Of a stretch of 34,223 nucleotides of DNA, positions 19,386-30,388 are shown in pieces. Each line of letters starts with the position of its first letter. Within the stretch, counting starts at the first letter, position 1. The stretch comes from Chloroflexota bacterium (GTDB taxonomy: Bacteria; Chloroflexota; Limnocylindria; QHBO01), in the NCBI GenBank assembly GCA_003243965.1, contig QHBO01000028.1, positions 1 through 34,223 of the forward strand. The letters run 5' to 3'. The notes beneath the pieces were generated by a model, which was given only the letters and a program-made list of their open reading frames with translations, made no database searches and was not told where the DNA came from. Both the position numbers and the translations under genes were made by a program.

Positions 19386-21179
19386 ATGGCGATTCGATCC
19401 GACGAGATCACGTCGATCATCAGAAACGAGATCAAGGGCTTCGATGAGGGGGCCGACGTCTCCGGAGTCGGCACCATCGTGGAGGTCGGAGACGGCATTG
19501 CGCAGGTCTACGGGCTGTCCGGAGCGGTCGCCAACGAGCTGCTCGAGTTCCCCGGTGGCGTGATGGGCATGGCCTTCAACCTGGAGGAGGAGACGGTCGG
19601 TGTCCTGATCCTGGGCGAGTACACGCACCTCAAGGAGGGGGACCAGGTCAAGACCACCGGCCGGATCGTGGAGATCCCCGTCGGCGATGCCCTGATCGGC
19701 CGCGTGGTGAACCCGCTCGGTCAACCGATCGACGGCAAGGGCAAGATCGAGACGAGCGAGACGCGGCCCGTCGAACACATCGCCCCCGGCGTCATCGTGC
19801 GGCAGCCGGTCGATACTCCGGTGCAGACCGGGATCAAGGCGATCGATTCCATGATCCCCATCGGTCGTGGGCAGCGCGAGCTGATCATCGGTGACCGGCA
19901 GACCGGGAAGACGGCGATCGCCACCGACACGATCATCAACCAGAAGGGCGGCGACCTGATCTGCATCTACGTCGCCATCGGCCAGAAGCTCTCGACCGTG
20001 GCCCAGGTCGTCGGCCAGCTGGAGGAAGCCGGCGCCATGGAGCACAGCATTGTGGTCGTCGCGTCCGCATCCGACCCCGCTCCGCTGCAGTTCCTGGCGC
20101 CCTACGCCGGCGCGACGATCGGTGAGGCGTTCATGCAGCAGGGCAAGGATGCGTTGTGCGTTTACGACGATCTCTCGAAGCATGCGTGGGCCTACCGCGA
20201 GGTCTCGCTCCTGATGCGGCGCCCCCCCGGACGCGAGGCGTACCCCGGCGACATCTTCTACGCCCACTCGCGTCTGCTGGAACGTGCCGCCCGGATGAGC
20301 GACGACAACGGCGGTGGCTCCCTGACCGCGCTGCCGATCATCGAGACGCAGGCCGGGGACGTGTCGGCTTACATCCCGACCAACGTGATCAGCATCACCG
20401 ACGGACAGATCTTTCTGCAGAGCGACCTGTTCAACAAGGGCCAGCGCCCGGCGGTGAACGCAGGCATCAGCGTCAGCCGGGTGGGGGGTGCCGCGCAGAT
20501 CAAGGCCATGCGTCAGGTCGTCGGACGGCTGCGGCTGGACCTGGCCCAGTACCGGGAGCTCGCCGCGTTCGCCCAGTTCTCGTCCGATCTCGACAAGACG
20601 ACGCGCGACCAGCTGAATCGCGGCGAAAAGCTCACCGAGGTGCTCAAGCAGCCGCAGTTCCAGCCGCTCCCCGTCGAGCGCCAGGTCGCGATCCTGTGGG
20701 CCGCGACCAACGGCCACCTCGACGACGTGGAGACGCGCCGGGTCGGCGAGTTCGAGAGCGGCTTCTATCGCTTCCTGGAGTCGACGCGGGAGCAGCTGCT
20801 GCCATCGATCGCCAAGGACAAGACGCTCTCCGACGAGACGACCGCCGAGCTCGGCAAGGCGGCGGCGGAGTTCAAGCAGCAGGAGGGCTTCGGAAAGCGC
20901 GACGAGGCGAAGGGCGAGGACAAGGCGAAGGGCGAGGACACCGCAAAGGGCGAGGACAAGGCGAAGGGCGACGAGGCGAAGGGCGACGAGACCAAGGCCG
21001 ACGAGACCAAGGCCGACGAGGCCTCCGCCGGACAGGCGCCGAGCGAGGAGTCAGCCACAGCGGCCAAGCCCGAGCCTGGCACGGAGGAGAGCGGCACGGA
21101 GGAGGCCGACGCTGATGCCACATCGGTCGAGACGACCGAAGGCGAGCCACGCATGGACGAGCCAAAGGCCGCGCGATGA
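19386..21179 (+). CDS. atpA: ATP synthase F1 subunit alpha with charged C-terminal tail
   Basis: Alpha holds the non-catalytic nucleotide sites of F1. The first roughly 502 residues are a full-length alpha: Walker A GDRQTGKT at 169-176, [29 protein letters not shown], and the [16 protein letters not shown] block with the Arg that completes the beta active site. The ordinary protein would end near residue 502 (KQQEGF). Here it continues for about 95 residues made of KGED, KGDE and KADE repeats followed by a Ser/Thr/Glu-rich stretch, predicted disordered. A GAGGAGAC site precedes ATG 19386. The tail is in frame and ends in TGA 18 bases before atpG. Confidence 0.97.
   Translation: MAIRSDEITSIIRNEIKGFDEGADVSGVGTIVEVGDGIAQVYGLSGAVANELLEFPGGVMGMAFNLEEETVGVLILGEYTHLKEGDQVKTTGRIVEIPVGDALIGRVVNPLGQPIDGKGKIETSETRPVEHIAPGVIVRQPVDTPVQTGIKAIDSMIPIGRGQRELIIGDRQTGKTAIATDTIINQKGGDLICIYVAIGQKLSTVAQVVGQLEEAGAMEHSIVVVASASDPAPLQFLAPYAGATIGEAFMQQGKDALCVYDDLSKHAWAYREVSLLMRRPPGREAYPGDIFYAHSRLLERAARMSDDNGGGSLTALPIIETQAGDVSAYIPTNVISITDGQIFLQSDLFNKGQRPAVNAGISVSRVGGAAQIKAMRQVVGRLRLDLAQYRELAAFAQFSSDLDKTTRDQLNRGEKLTEVLKQPQFQPLPVERQVAILWAATNGHLDDVETRRVGEFESGFYRFLESTREQLLPSIAKDKTLSDETTAELGKAAAEFKQQEGFGKRDEAKGEDKAKGEDTAKGEDKAKGDEAKGDETKADETKADEASAGQAPSEESATAAKPEPGTEESGTEEADADATSVETTEGEPRMDEPKAAR
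20905..21024 (+). repeat. Degenerate tandem repeat in the atpA tail
   Basis: Imperfect 15-18 base units based on GCGAAGGGCGAGGACAAG recur about seven times. They encode [34 protein letters not shown] and KADE. The pattern indicates expansion by slippage or unequal recombination inside a conserved gene. Confidence 0.85.
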
Positions 21180-21196
21180 GAGGATCCGCCCGCTAG

Positions 21197-23565
<2,369 letters not shown>

Positions 23566-23623
23566 CCGTCGGCGCGGCGGCCGCCATCCCGGGGTCGCCG
23601 GCTTCGGTCCCTGGGTGCACCTG

Positions 23624-24034
23624 ATGCCGATTCAGCTGGAGATCGTCAGTCCCGAGCGCAGAGCGTTCACCGACGAGGTGGACATGGTGGTCGTGCCCGG
23701 CATCGACGGTCAGCTCGGCATCCTTCCGCACCATACGCCGTTGATCTCTGCGCTTGGCATCGGTGAGCTGAAGATCAGGAAGGGAGGCACCGAGCAGGTG
23801 CTGCTCATCTCCGGCGGGTTCGTCGAGGTGCGCCCGGACCGGGTGGTGGTCATGGCCGACATCGCGGAGCACTCCGACGAGATCGATGAGGCCCGCGCGG
23901 TCGAGGCGCGCAAGCGGGCCGAGCAGGAACTGCAGCAGGCCGAGTCGGGTGTCGACGTGGCCCGCATCCGCGCCGCGCTGCAGACGGCGCTGATGCGCGA
24001 GCGGATCGCCACCAGACGCCGATCGCGCGGCTAA
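23624..24034 (+). CDS. atpC: ATP synthase F1 subunit epsilon
   Basis: Epsilon binds gamma and inhibits ATP hydrolysis. The 136 residues start MPIQLEIVSPERRAFTDEVDMVVVPGIDGQLGILPHHTPLISAL, the conserved beta-sandwich, followed by ISGGFVEVRPDRVVVMADIAE and a helical C-terminal domain rich in Glu and Arg. GTG at 23615 is an alternative start three codons upstream; neither has a good ribosome site. It ends the atp operon. Confidence 0.95.
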   Translation: MPIQLEIVSPERRAFTDEVDMVVVPGIDGQLGILPHHTPLISALGIGELKIRKGGTEQVLLISGGFVEVRPDRVVVMADIAEHSDEIDEARAVEARKRAEQELQQAESGVDVARIRAALQTALMRERIATRRRSRG

Positions 24035-24157
24035 TCGCCGCGCTGCTGGCTCTACGTGCCTCGCGCCGCCCGACCTTCGTCGCGAACCATCGGCCCGATG
24101 ACGGCGCGCGTGATCTCGGCTGATCGGCGACCGGCTGGCCGGCCGGCCTGCTGACCG

Positions 24158-24484
24158 ATGCAGACCTGCGACCAGTGCGGCGCCCGGATGCCGCAGCTTC
24201 CGATGCGCATCGCAATCGTCCGCGAGTCCGGACCGCTGGCGCTGGCCGGCGACCCACTCCCGGGCGCGACCGGTAATTTCACGCGAGGCTACGCCTTCTG
24301 CAGCAGTGACCACGCCTATGCCTGGGCGCGAGAGCGGCGTTTCATGCTCTGCAACCGGGCACCGACACCGTTCGAGGCCGGGATGCAGCCCTACCTGCCG
24401 AGCCGTCACATGGGCGGCCGGGTCGGACTCTGTGACGGCCACCATCTGGGGCCGCACGAGTGGAAGGAGGCGTGGCCCGGCTGA
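24158..24484 (+). CDS. Putative small zinc-binding protein of unknown function
   Basis: I do not recognise this 108-residue protein. GC3 is very high, like its neighbours, so it is probably a real gene. It starts MQTCDQCGARMPQLP with Cys4 and Cys7, and later has FCSSDHAYAWARERRFMLCN (Cys48, His52, Cys65) and GLCDGHHLGPHEW (Cys92, His95, His96). The CxxC plus CxxxH pattern suggests a treble-clef or zinc-ribbon fold. No signal peptide or membrane helix is seen. It lies between atpC (123 bases upstream) and murA, where Bacillus has ywzB. Its last codons come just before the murA promoter. Confidence 0.65.
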   Translation: MQTCDQCGARMPQLPMRIAIVRESGPLALAGDPLPGATGNFTRGYAFCSSDHAYAWARERRFMLCNRAPTPFEAGMQPYLPSRHMGGRVGLCDGHHLGPHEWKEAWPG

Positions 24485-24503
24485 GCCGGACAGCCTCGAC
24501 CGG

Positions 24504-24509
24504 TAGACT
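24504..24509 (+). promoter_or_regulatory. TAGACT -10 box of murA, leaderless
   Basis: TAGACT ends seven bases before the murA ATG at 24517, with no ribosome-binding site in between. The context CGGTAGACTG is the same as at rpiB. Confidence 0.45.
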
Positions 24510-24516
24510 GGCGCCG

Positions 24517-25791
24517 ATGCAGAAGTTCATCGTCACCGGCGGCGTCCCGCTCCACGGCGACGTGCGCGTCGCGGGTGCCAAGAACGCGGTCCTGAAGATG
24601 ATGGCCGCTGCCGCCCTCACCGACGAGCCATGCCTGCTGCGCAACGTGCCGCGCATCAGCGACGTGATGATCATGCGCGAGACGATGGCCGACATCGGTT
24701 TCAACGTCCGCAGGGTCGACGGTGACGCGGTGGAGATCACCGCCGTCGACGCCGACTGGCTCTTCGTCCCGCTCGAGGCAGCGATGAAGATGCGGTCATC
24801 CTTCATCCTGCTCGGGCCACTCCTGACCCGGTTCGGACGGGTGATCATCAGCAACCCCGGCGGTGATCGGATCGGTCGGCGGCCGGTGGACCTGCACGTG
24901 GAGGCGATGACCCGGCTGGGGGCCGAGGTCGAGTACAAGAATGGCTACTACTTCGCCAGCGCCCCGCGGGGGCTGCGCGGCGCTCGCATCGAGTTCCCGT
25001 ACGTGACCGTGATGGGCACCGAGAACGCGCTGCTGGCCGCGGTGCGCGCGTCCGGCACGACCGTAATCGACAACGCGGCGCGGGAGCCGGAGGTGGATGA
25101 CCTGATCGTCATGCTCCGAGCGATGGGCGCGCGGATCGAGCGCACGGCGCCGCATCGGCTCGAGATCGAGGGCGTCGAGCGGCTGAGCGGCGCGGAGCAC
25201 CGCGTCATCGGCGACCGCCTCGAGGCGGGAACGTTCGCGATCGCCGCGGCGGCCACCGGCGGGGAGATCCGCATCCACGGGGTGCGTCCGGCGGACCTCG
25301 GCGCGTTCCTGGAGGTCCTGAAGCGGATGTGCGTTCCGTTCGAGGAAGAGCTCGGCGCCGATGGGCCGGTGCTGAGGGTCGGGTCGGCGAGCTCCTATCG
25401 ACCGATCGACCTGGAGACGCGCCCGTATCCCGGCTTCGCGACCGACCTCCAGGCACCGACGGCGGTGCTGATGACCCAGGCCGAGGGAGAGTCGACGATC
25501 CACGAGACGATCTACGAGGACCGCCTCGATTACACCACCGAGCTGTGCAAGATGGGCGCGATCATCGAGGTGGTGGACGAACGCCGCGCGCGGGTCGCCG
25601 GCCCGACGCCGCTCCGGGGTCGCGAGGTGGAGATCGCCGATCTGCGGGCCGGCGCCACGCTGGTGCTGGCCGCGCTTGCCGCCCAGGAGACCAGCGTCAT
25701 CTCCGGGGTCGAGCATGTCGACCGCGGCTACGAGCAGATCGAGTCGAAGCTCGTCGCGCTCGGCGCGCAGATCCACCGCATCGACGCGTAG
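24517..25791 (+). CDS. murA: UDP-N-acetylglucosamine 1-carboxyvinyltransferase, Cys-to-Asp type
   Basis: MurA transfers enolpyruvate from PEP to UDP-GlcNAc, the first committed step of peptidoglycan synthesis. The 424 residues begin MQKFIVTGGVPLHGDVRVAGAKNAVLKMMAA, with the conserved Lys22-Asn23. The catalytic loop, usually PGGCxIGxRPVDLH, reads NPGGDRIGRRPVDLH, so Asp117 replaces the Cys that fosfomycin alkylates. Later blocks are IDNAAREPEVDDL, GDRLEAGTFAIAAAATGG and PYPGFATDLQAP. Start at ATG 24517, set by the -10 box. An in-frame ATG at 24460 lies inside the preceding gene. It converges with the glycosylase gene, 14 bases apart. Confidence 0.97.
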   Translation: MQKFIVTGGVPLHGDVRVAGAKNAVLKMMAAAALTDEPCLLRNVPRISDVMIMRETMADIGFNVRRVDGDAVEITAVDADWLFVPLEAAMKMRSSFILLGPLLTRFGRVIISNPGGDRIGRRPVDLHVEAMTRLGAEVEYKNGYYFASAPRGLRGARIEFPYVTVMGTENALLAAVRASGTTVIDNAAREPEVDDLIVMLRAMGARIERTAPHRLEIEGVERLSGAEHRVIGDRLEAGTFAIAAAATGGEIRIHGVRPADLGAFLEVLKRMCVPFEEELGADGPVLRVGSASSYRPIDLETRPYPGFATDLQAPTAVLMTQAEGESTIHETIYEDRLDYTTELCKMGAIIEVVDERRARVAGPTPLRGREVEIADLRAGATLVLAALAAQETSVISGVEHVDRGYEQIESKLVALGAQIHRIDA

Positions 25792-25805
25792 CGGGGCCGC
25801 CAGAC

Positions 25806-26636
25806 TCAGAACCGGCGCTCACCTGGACGAGGTGCGTCTGGCTGGCACCGCGGGCACCAGTACGTGGTGCGTGCAAGCTCGCCCTGCCGGGCGGTGCGCA
25901 CCAGGGCGCCACAGCGCCGACACGGCCGGCCGGCGCGACCGTAGGCCCACAGGCCCTGGCCGGGGCGCGAGAGCCCGGTTGTCACGCGTCGCCCACCCCC
26001 GACATTGGCGGCGAGCAGCCGGCGGGCGGTGGCGAGCACGGCACCCAAGGTTTCATCGGCCAGCGCCGCGAGCGGAGTGAAGGGATTCACGCGCTCCAAG
26101 AAGAGCGCCTCGGACTTGTGGACGTTCCCGATCCCGGACACCGCTCGCTGCTCGAGGAGGGCGTCGCCGATCTCGAGCCCGCGCAGCTCGCGGAGCCGCC
26201 GCACGGCCTCATCGGTGTCGAAGTCTGCAGAGAGCAGGTCCGGGCCCAGAGCGCGGAGCACCGGTTGGCGCGCCAGCTCGGTGTCGGACAGCAGCTCCGC
26301 GGTCGGTGCGCTGAAGCAGACCGCGATCGCCTGCGGTGTCTCGAGGACGACGGTCGCCTGAGCCGCCGGCCGCTGCCAGGGCTCGCCCGGCGCGTATCGG
26401 TGCCACGAGCCGCGCATGCGAAGGTGGGTCCGCAGCGTCAGGTGGTTCGAAAAGCGAATCAGCAGGTGCTTGCCCTGCGACTCGACCCCGGTGACGGTCT
26501 GCCCGACCAGACGGTCGAGATCCGGCACACGCGCGCGACCAGGCCCCGGGCGTGCGCGGGCAGCGGTGACGACCCGCCCCAGAAGCGCAGAGCGCAGGAC
26601 GGTTGCGGTGCGGTAGATCGTGTCGCCCTCGGGCAC
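25806..26636 (-). CDS. nei: Fpg/Nei-family DNA glycosylase (Nei2-like)
   Basis: This is a bifunctional base-excision glycosylase and AP lyase. From GTG at 26636 the 276 residues start MPEGDTIYRTA; the catalytic Pro2 and Glu3 follow the removed Met. PEGDT is the Nei form rather than the PELPE of Fpg. Other features are GKHLLIRFSNHLTLRTHLRMRGSWHRY, the H2TH block AVSGIGNVHKSEALFLERVNPF, and a zinc finger with Cys239, 242, 261 and 264. The overall pattern fits the Nei2 group common in Actinobacteria, which excises oxidised pyrimidines. The frame is open to 26786, but catalysis requires Pro at position 2, which fixes the start. It is divergent from mreB. Confidence 0.93.
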   Translation of the reverse strand: MPEGDTIYRTATVLRSALLGRVVTAARARPGPGRARVPDLDRLVGQTVTGVESQGKHLLIRFSNHLTLRTHLRMRGSWHRYAPGEPWQRPAAQATVVLETPQAIAVCFSAPTAELLSDTELARQPVLRALGPDLLSADFDTDEAVRRLRELRGLEIGDALLEQRAVSGIGNVHKSEALFLERVNPFTPLAALADETLGAVLATARRLLAANVGGGRRVTTGLSRPGQGLWAYGRAGRPCRRCGALVRTARQGELARTTYWCPRCQPDAPRPGERRF

Positions 26637-26705
26637 AGACCGATGGTAGGCGCGGCGGTCCCGATGCGAAGCCCCGGATCGGGCGGGCCGGGCCGGTCCG
26701 ATCGG

Positions 26706-26711
26706 TATACT
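26706..26711 (+). promoter_or_regulatory. TATACT -10 box of the mreB operon
   Basis: TATACT lies in the 115-base divergent gap between the glycosylase gene and mreB. It predicts a leader of about 35 bases. The flanking CGGTATACTT resembles the other -10 boxes here. No -35 is evident. Confidence 0.5.
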
Positions 26712-26751
26712 TCGGGCGCCCCGGAGCCTGGAACCTGCTTGCGATGCGTGC

Positions 26752-27753
26752 ATGAAGATCGGGATCGACCTCGGAACCGCCAACATCCTCGTCTACGTCA
26801 AGGGCAAGGGCGTCGTCTTGAACGAGCCCTCCGTGGTGGCCATCAGCGAGGACGACAACCGCGTGGTGGCGGTCGGAGAGCAGGCCCGCGAGATGATCGG
26901 CCGCACCCCGCAGAACGTGCGCGCCATCCGACCGATGAAGGATGGCGTGATCGCCGACTACGTGATCACCGAGGCGATGCTCCGCTACGTGCTGCAGCGC
27001 GTCGCTCGTGGGCGCATCTTCAAGTTCAGGCCGGACGTGATGATCAGCGTCCCATCCGGGGTGACGAGCGTCGAGAAGCGCGCCGTCCGGGATGCCGCGC
27101 TCAAGGCTGGCGCGCGGGATGCGTTCCTGATCGAGGAGCCGCTGGCGGCCGCGATCGGGTCGAACGTTCCGATCAGCGGCCCGAGCGGCAACATGATCAT
27201 CGACATCGGCGGTGGGACGAGTGAGATCGCGGTCATTGCGCTCAGCGCGATCGTGGTCTCCGCATCGGTGCGAGTCGGTGGCAACAAGTTCGACGAGGCG
27301 ATCACGAACTACATCCGGCGCAAGTACAACCTGATGATCGGCGACCGGACCGCGGAGGAGGTCAAGATCCAGGTCGGCTCCGCCCTGCCGCTGGACGTGC
27401 CGCTCAGCATCGAGGTCAAGGGACGGGACATGATTGCCGGGCTGCCGCGCACCATCCCGATCACCTCCGCCGAGGTGACCGAGGCGATCGAGCTGCCGAT
27501 GCAACAGATCATTGCCGCCGTCCGAAACGTGCTGGAGCAGACGCCCCCCGAGCTGTCGAGCGACATCATCGACAAGGGAATGGTGATGACTGGCGGTGGC
27601 TCCCTGCTGCGGAACTTCGACACGATGCTCACCCAGGTCACCGGGATCCCGTGTCACGTCGCCGAGAATGCCCTCAACTCGGTGGCGGTTGGCACCGGCC
27701 GCGCGCTCGAGCAGCTCCCCGCCTTCCGGCGGAGCCTGGTGAGCGCGTCGTGA
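26752..27753 (+). CDS. mreB: Rod shape-determining actin homologue MreB
   Basis: MreB forms ATP-dependent filaments under the membrane that orient RodA-PBP2 complexes. The 333 residues have phosphate-1 [29 protein letters not shown], phosphate-2 [17 protein letters not shown], the block [30 protein letters not shown], and the adenosine motif [18 protein letters not shown]. Length is standard. It could also be called Mbl, since no mreC or mreD follows. Its TGA overlaps the GTG of the PHP gene (GTGA), so the two are coupled. Confidence 0.97.
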   Translation: MKIGIDLGTANILVYVKGKGVVLNEPSVVAISEDDNRVVAVGEQAREMIGRTPQNVRAIRPMKDGVIADYVITEAMLRYVLQRVARGRIFKFRPDVMISVPSGVTSVEKRAVRDAALKAGARDAFLIEEPLAAAIGSNVPISGPSGNMIIDIGGGTSEIAVIALSAIVVSASVRVGGNKFDEAITNYIRRKYNLMIGDRTAEEVKIQVGSALPLDVPLSIEVKGRDMIAGLPRTIPITSAEVTEAIELPMQQIIAAVRNVLEQTPPELSSDIIDKGMVMTGGGSLLRNFDTMLTQVTGIPCHVAENALNSVAVGTGRALEQLPAFRRSLVSAS

Positions 27754-28634
27754 CGGCGGCATCGGCCGCCGCCTCCCGGGCCCGGCCGCGGGAACGGACG
27801 GGCGGGATCAACAGTCGCCCGGTGTGCGCCGATTTCCACATTCACACCCGCTTCAGTCGCGACTCGATCCTCTCGGAGGAGAAATTCATCCGCGTCGCGC
27901 TGGAGCGTGGCCTGACCCACGTGGCGGTCACCAACCACAACAACGTGGAGGGCGCCATTGCGGTGCGCGACAAGGTCGCGGAGCTGGGCCTCGGTGATCA
28001 GCTGATCGTGATCCTTGGAGAGGAGGTTTCGACCTCCGACGGGGAGATCGTCGGGCTGTTCCTCGAGCACACCATTCCCCGCGGACTCAGCGCCGACGAG
28101 ACGACTGACGCGATCCACGCCCAGGGTGGCCTTGTGTCGATTCCGCATCCGTTCGACCCGTTTCGACAGTCGCACATCCGCCCCGGCCCGCTGGTGGCGC
28201 TCGCGCAGGCCGGGAAGATCGACACGGTCGAGGTCTTCAACAGCCGCGTGTCGTTGCAGCGGCACAACCTGCGGGCGGCGGAGTTCGCGGCCGAGCACGG
28301 GATCCCGGGCATCGCCGCCAGCGACAGTCACTCGAGCTTCGAGATCGCGATGAGCTGCAATGTCCTTCCGCAGTTCGCCACCGCCCGCGAGCTGAAGGCG
28401 GTGCTGCCCCAGAACGAGTGGCACGCGTCGCGGTCCACGGTCTTCATCCATCTGACCACCCGCTGGGCGGTGTGGAGCAACCTGCTTCGCAAGCGGCTCG
28501 GACGTGAGACGGCCACCGCACCGGTGCTGGGGCCGGAGGCACCGGCCAGGGTGGAGCAGGAACCGATCCACGCACCGCAACCCGCGGAGTTGCCGAATCC
28601 GGACGATCCGGACGCAAGCGCGGATCGCGGCTGA
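27750..28634 (+). CDS. PHP-domain metal-dependent phosphoesterase
   Basis: The 294-residue cytoplasmic protein has the PHP metal-site motifs in order: [14 protein letters not shown] (His30, His32), [12 protein letters not shown] (His63), [17 protein letters not shown] (Glu91), IPHPFDP (His133) and [11 protein letters not shown] (Asp192, His194). The second motif reads TNHN where TDHN is usual, so one ligand or neighbour Asp is Asn. PHP enzymes hydrolyse phosphoesters, but the substrate is not predictable. The last 45 residues are Pro/Glu/Asp-rich and probably disordered. Coupled to mreB by GTGA and followed after six bases by the flippase-like gene. Confidence 0.88.
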   Translation: MTAASAAASRARPRERTGGINSRPVCADFHIHTRFSRDSILSEEKFIRVALERGLTHVAVTNHNNVEGAIAVRDKVAELGLGDQLIVILGEEVSTSDGEIVGLFLEHTIPRGLSADETTDAIHAQGGLVSIPHPFDPFRQSHIRPGPLVALAQAGKIDTVEVFNSRVSLQRHNLRAAEFAAEHGIPGIAASDSHSSFEIAMSCNVLPQFATARELKAVLPQNEWHASRSTVFIHLTTRWAVWSNLLRKRLGRETATAPVLGPEAPARVEQEPIHAPQPAELPNPDDPDASADRG

Positions 28635-28640
28635 GCGCGG

Positions 28641-29804
28641 ATGAGCGAGCGTCAGCCACCCCCGTTCGACGGAGCGCCAACCACCAACAGCCCACATCCG
28701 ACGGGGGAGCACCCGCACCGTCACTCGATCTATGAGCCGGAAGAGTTCCTCGACGCGCCCGTCTCGGAGACGATCCCCGAACGCCAGGTAAGCCTCGCGC
28801 GCCGCGTCCTCAACCTGCGCACCATCGGCTCGATCGTGTTCGGCATCGTGCTCATCTACCTGTTGGTTCGGGTGCTGGGAGCTAACCTGGACCGCACGCT
28901 GGCCGCGGTGTCGCGCGCCAACCCCGCGCTCCTCCTGGCGGCGGCCGTCGCCTACTACCTGACGTTCCCGCTGCGCGGTTTCCGATGGGCCTACATCCTC
29001 CGCCGGGTTGGGACCGAGCTGCCCCTTCGGCCATCGATCGAGATCGTGTTCCTATCGTGGTTCGTGAACTGCGTGGTGCCCGCCAAGCTGGGCGACCTGT
29101 ATCGGGCCTACCTGCTCAAGGGAAATTACGGCGCGCCCATCTCCCGGACGGTGGGCACCATCTTCATCGAGCGAATCGCCGACATTGTCGTGATCTTCGC
29201 TCTGGCGCTCGCGGCGGGGTTCTGGAGCTTCCGCGGCCGAAACCGCCCGGAGGTCGACACGTTGTTCCTGATCGGCTTCCTGATCGCGGTGGCTCTGGTG
29301 GTGCTGGTGGTCGCGCTGCGCTTCCAGGGCCGCCGGCTGACGGCCATTCTGCCTTCGAGGATCGGGAAGCTGTATGAGAGCTTCCACCACGGCAGCACCG
29401 GCGCGTTGACCCTGCGGACATTGCCGGTCATCGGCGCGGCGACCGCCGGCGTGTGGCTGCTCGAGGGGCTCCGCGTGTACTTCGTGATCAAGGCCTTGGC
29501 GATTCCGGCGGTGGGCCTGGGCATCAGCTCGTCGGTGTTCGTCGCGCTTGCCGCTTCGCTCCTGACGGCCGTGCCGCTCACGCCGGCAGGCATCGGTTTC
29601 GTGCAGGCCGGGGTGGTCGGCGCGCTGACCCTGTACGGCGTCGCCCCGGAGTTTGGCCTTGCGGTGGCCGCGGTTGACTGGGGTGTCAGTATCCTGACCG
29701 TGATCATCATCGGTGGCGTGCTGTACGCGCTCAGCGGGATGGTCCGGCGCGCTCACCTGGCAGGGGTGGCAGGGTCCGGTGCGGAGCCGCAGACGCCGGG
29801 CTGA
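28641..29804 (+). CDS. Flippase-like membrane protein (LPG synthase TM / UPF0104 family)
   Basis: This 387-residue protein has about eight membrane segments of the lysylphosphatidylglycerol synthase transmembrane family (YbhN/AglD-like), thought to move or transfer lipid-linked groups. A 55-residue Pro/His-rich cytoplasmic start precedes helix 1. Family blocks are FPLRGFRWAYILRRVG, WFVNCVVPAKLGDLYRAYLL, TVGTIFIERIADIVVIFALAL and LTAVPLTPAGIGFVQAGVVGAL. The soluble synthetase domain of MprF is absent, so it is not a full lysyl-PG synthase. It closes the mreB-PHP-flippase unit. ATG 28641 overlaps no neighbour. Confidence 0.88.
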   Translation: MSERQPPPFDGAPTTNSPHPTGEHPHRHSIYEPEEFLDAPVSETIPERQVSLARRVLNLRTIGSIVFGIVLIYLLVRVLGANLDRTLAAVSRANPALLLAAAVAYYLTFPLRGFRWAYILRRVGTELPLRPSIEIVFLSWFVNCVVPAKLGDLYRAYLLKGNYGAPISRTVGTIFIERIADIVVIFALALAAGFWSFRGRNRPEVDTLFLIGFLIAVALVVLVVALRFQGRRLTAILPSRIGKLYESFHHGSTGALTLRTLPVIGAATAGVWLLEGLRVYFVIKALAIPAVGLGISSSVFVALAASLLTAVPLTPAGIGFVQAGVVGALTLYGVAPEFGLAVAAVDWGVSILTVIIIGGVLYALSGMVRRAHLAGVAGSGAEPQTPG

Positions 29805-29952
29805 GAGGCCCATGCGGTATCCCGACACCCGGCGGTCGGGCTCGGTACGGAAGTCCCATTGAGGCTCGAAGGGCCCGCTGGGATGCTGCCGGTGCTCGAA
29901 CGAACCACCGCCGCGTCAAGCCAGGTGGCATCGAGCCGCAGCTGGCGGTTGC

Positions 29953-30366
29953 ATGACCCTACAGACGCCGCGCTCCTTCAACAGTTGGCTTCGCAGCCAG
30001 CTGCGTGAGAAGAAGATGAGCCAGCGCCAGCTCGCCCTGCAGTCCGGGGTGGATCACTCCACCATCTCGCGCCTGATCAAGGGCGACCGCATGCCGTCGC
30101 TGGGGACAGCGACCAAGCTTGCGCGCGGCCTCCGCGAGATCCGCGACGATGCCGAGGGACCGGCCTATTTCGCCACGTTGTCATCGCGTCAGCTGCTGCC
30201 GACCACCCGGGTCGAGTACGCCCTGCGGGGTGACGACATCCTGACCGAGGCCGATGTCCGCGAGCTGATGCAGGCCTACGTCACCCTGCGGAGTCGCCGC
30301 CTGCGCAACGGCCAGCCGACAGGCCCGAATGGCTCGGGCGGCGCCAACAGCCTGGGACGCCGCTAA
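29953..30366 (+). CDS. XRE-family helix-turn-helix protein
   Basis: The 137-residue protein has a clear N-terminal HTH (about residues 14-62): LREKKMSQRQLALQSGVDHSTISRLIKGDRMPSLGTATKLARGL. The second helix and turn QLALQSGVDHSTISRLIKG are typical of Cro/C1-type regulators. The remainder is a short helical region, DILTEADVRELMQAYVTLRSRRLR, and a Gly/Asn-rich end. No ligand domain or peptidase is seen. It stands alone, 148 bases after the flippase gene and converging with endonuclease IV 22 bases away. Targets are unknown. No phage genes are nearby. Confidence 0.85.
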   Translation: MTLQTPRSFNSWLRSQLREKKMSQRQLALQSGVDHSTISRLIKGDRMPSLGTATKLARGLREIRDDAEGPAYFATLSSRQLLPTTRVEYALRGDDILTEADVRELMQAYVTLRSRRLRNGQPTGPNGSGGANSLGRR

Positions 30367-30388
30367 CCAGAGGCCCGGCCGGTCAGGC

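Noticed and set aside
19338-20717. 459-residue minus-strand frame opposite atpA
   Set aside because: It mirrors the codon pattern of atpA and has no recognisable domain.
24035-24157. Terminator after atpC
   Set aside because: GGCCGGCC-type palindromes are present near 24140, but no T-run follows, and GC-rich palindromes are frequent here.
29805-29952. tRNA or small RNA between the flippase and XRE genes
   Set aside because: There is a short CCCGAC/GTCGGG stem near 29820-29840, but no T-loop, no cloverleaf and no U-tract, so neither a tRNA nor a terminator is supported.
29953-30366. XRE protein as the antitoxin of a toxin-antitoxin pair or a phage repressor
   Set aside because: There is no toxin-like gene next to it and no phage gene nearby; it converges with a repair gene.
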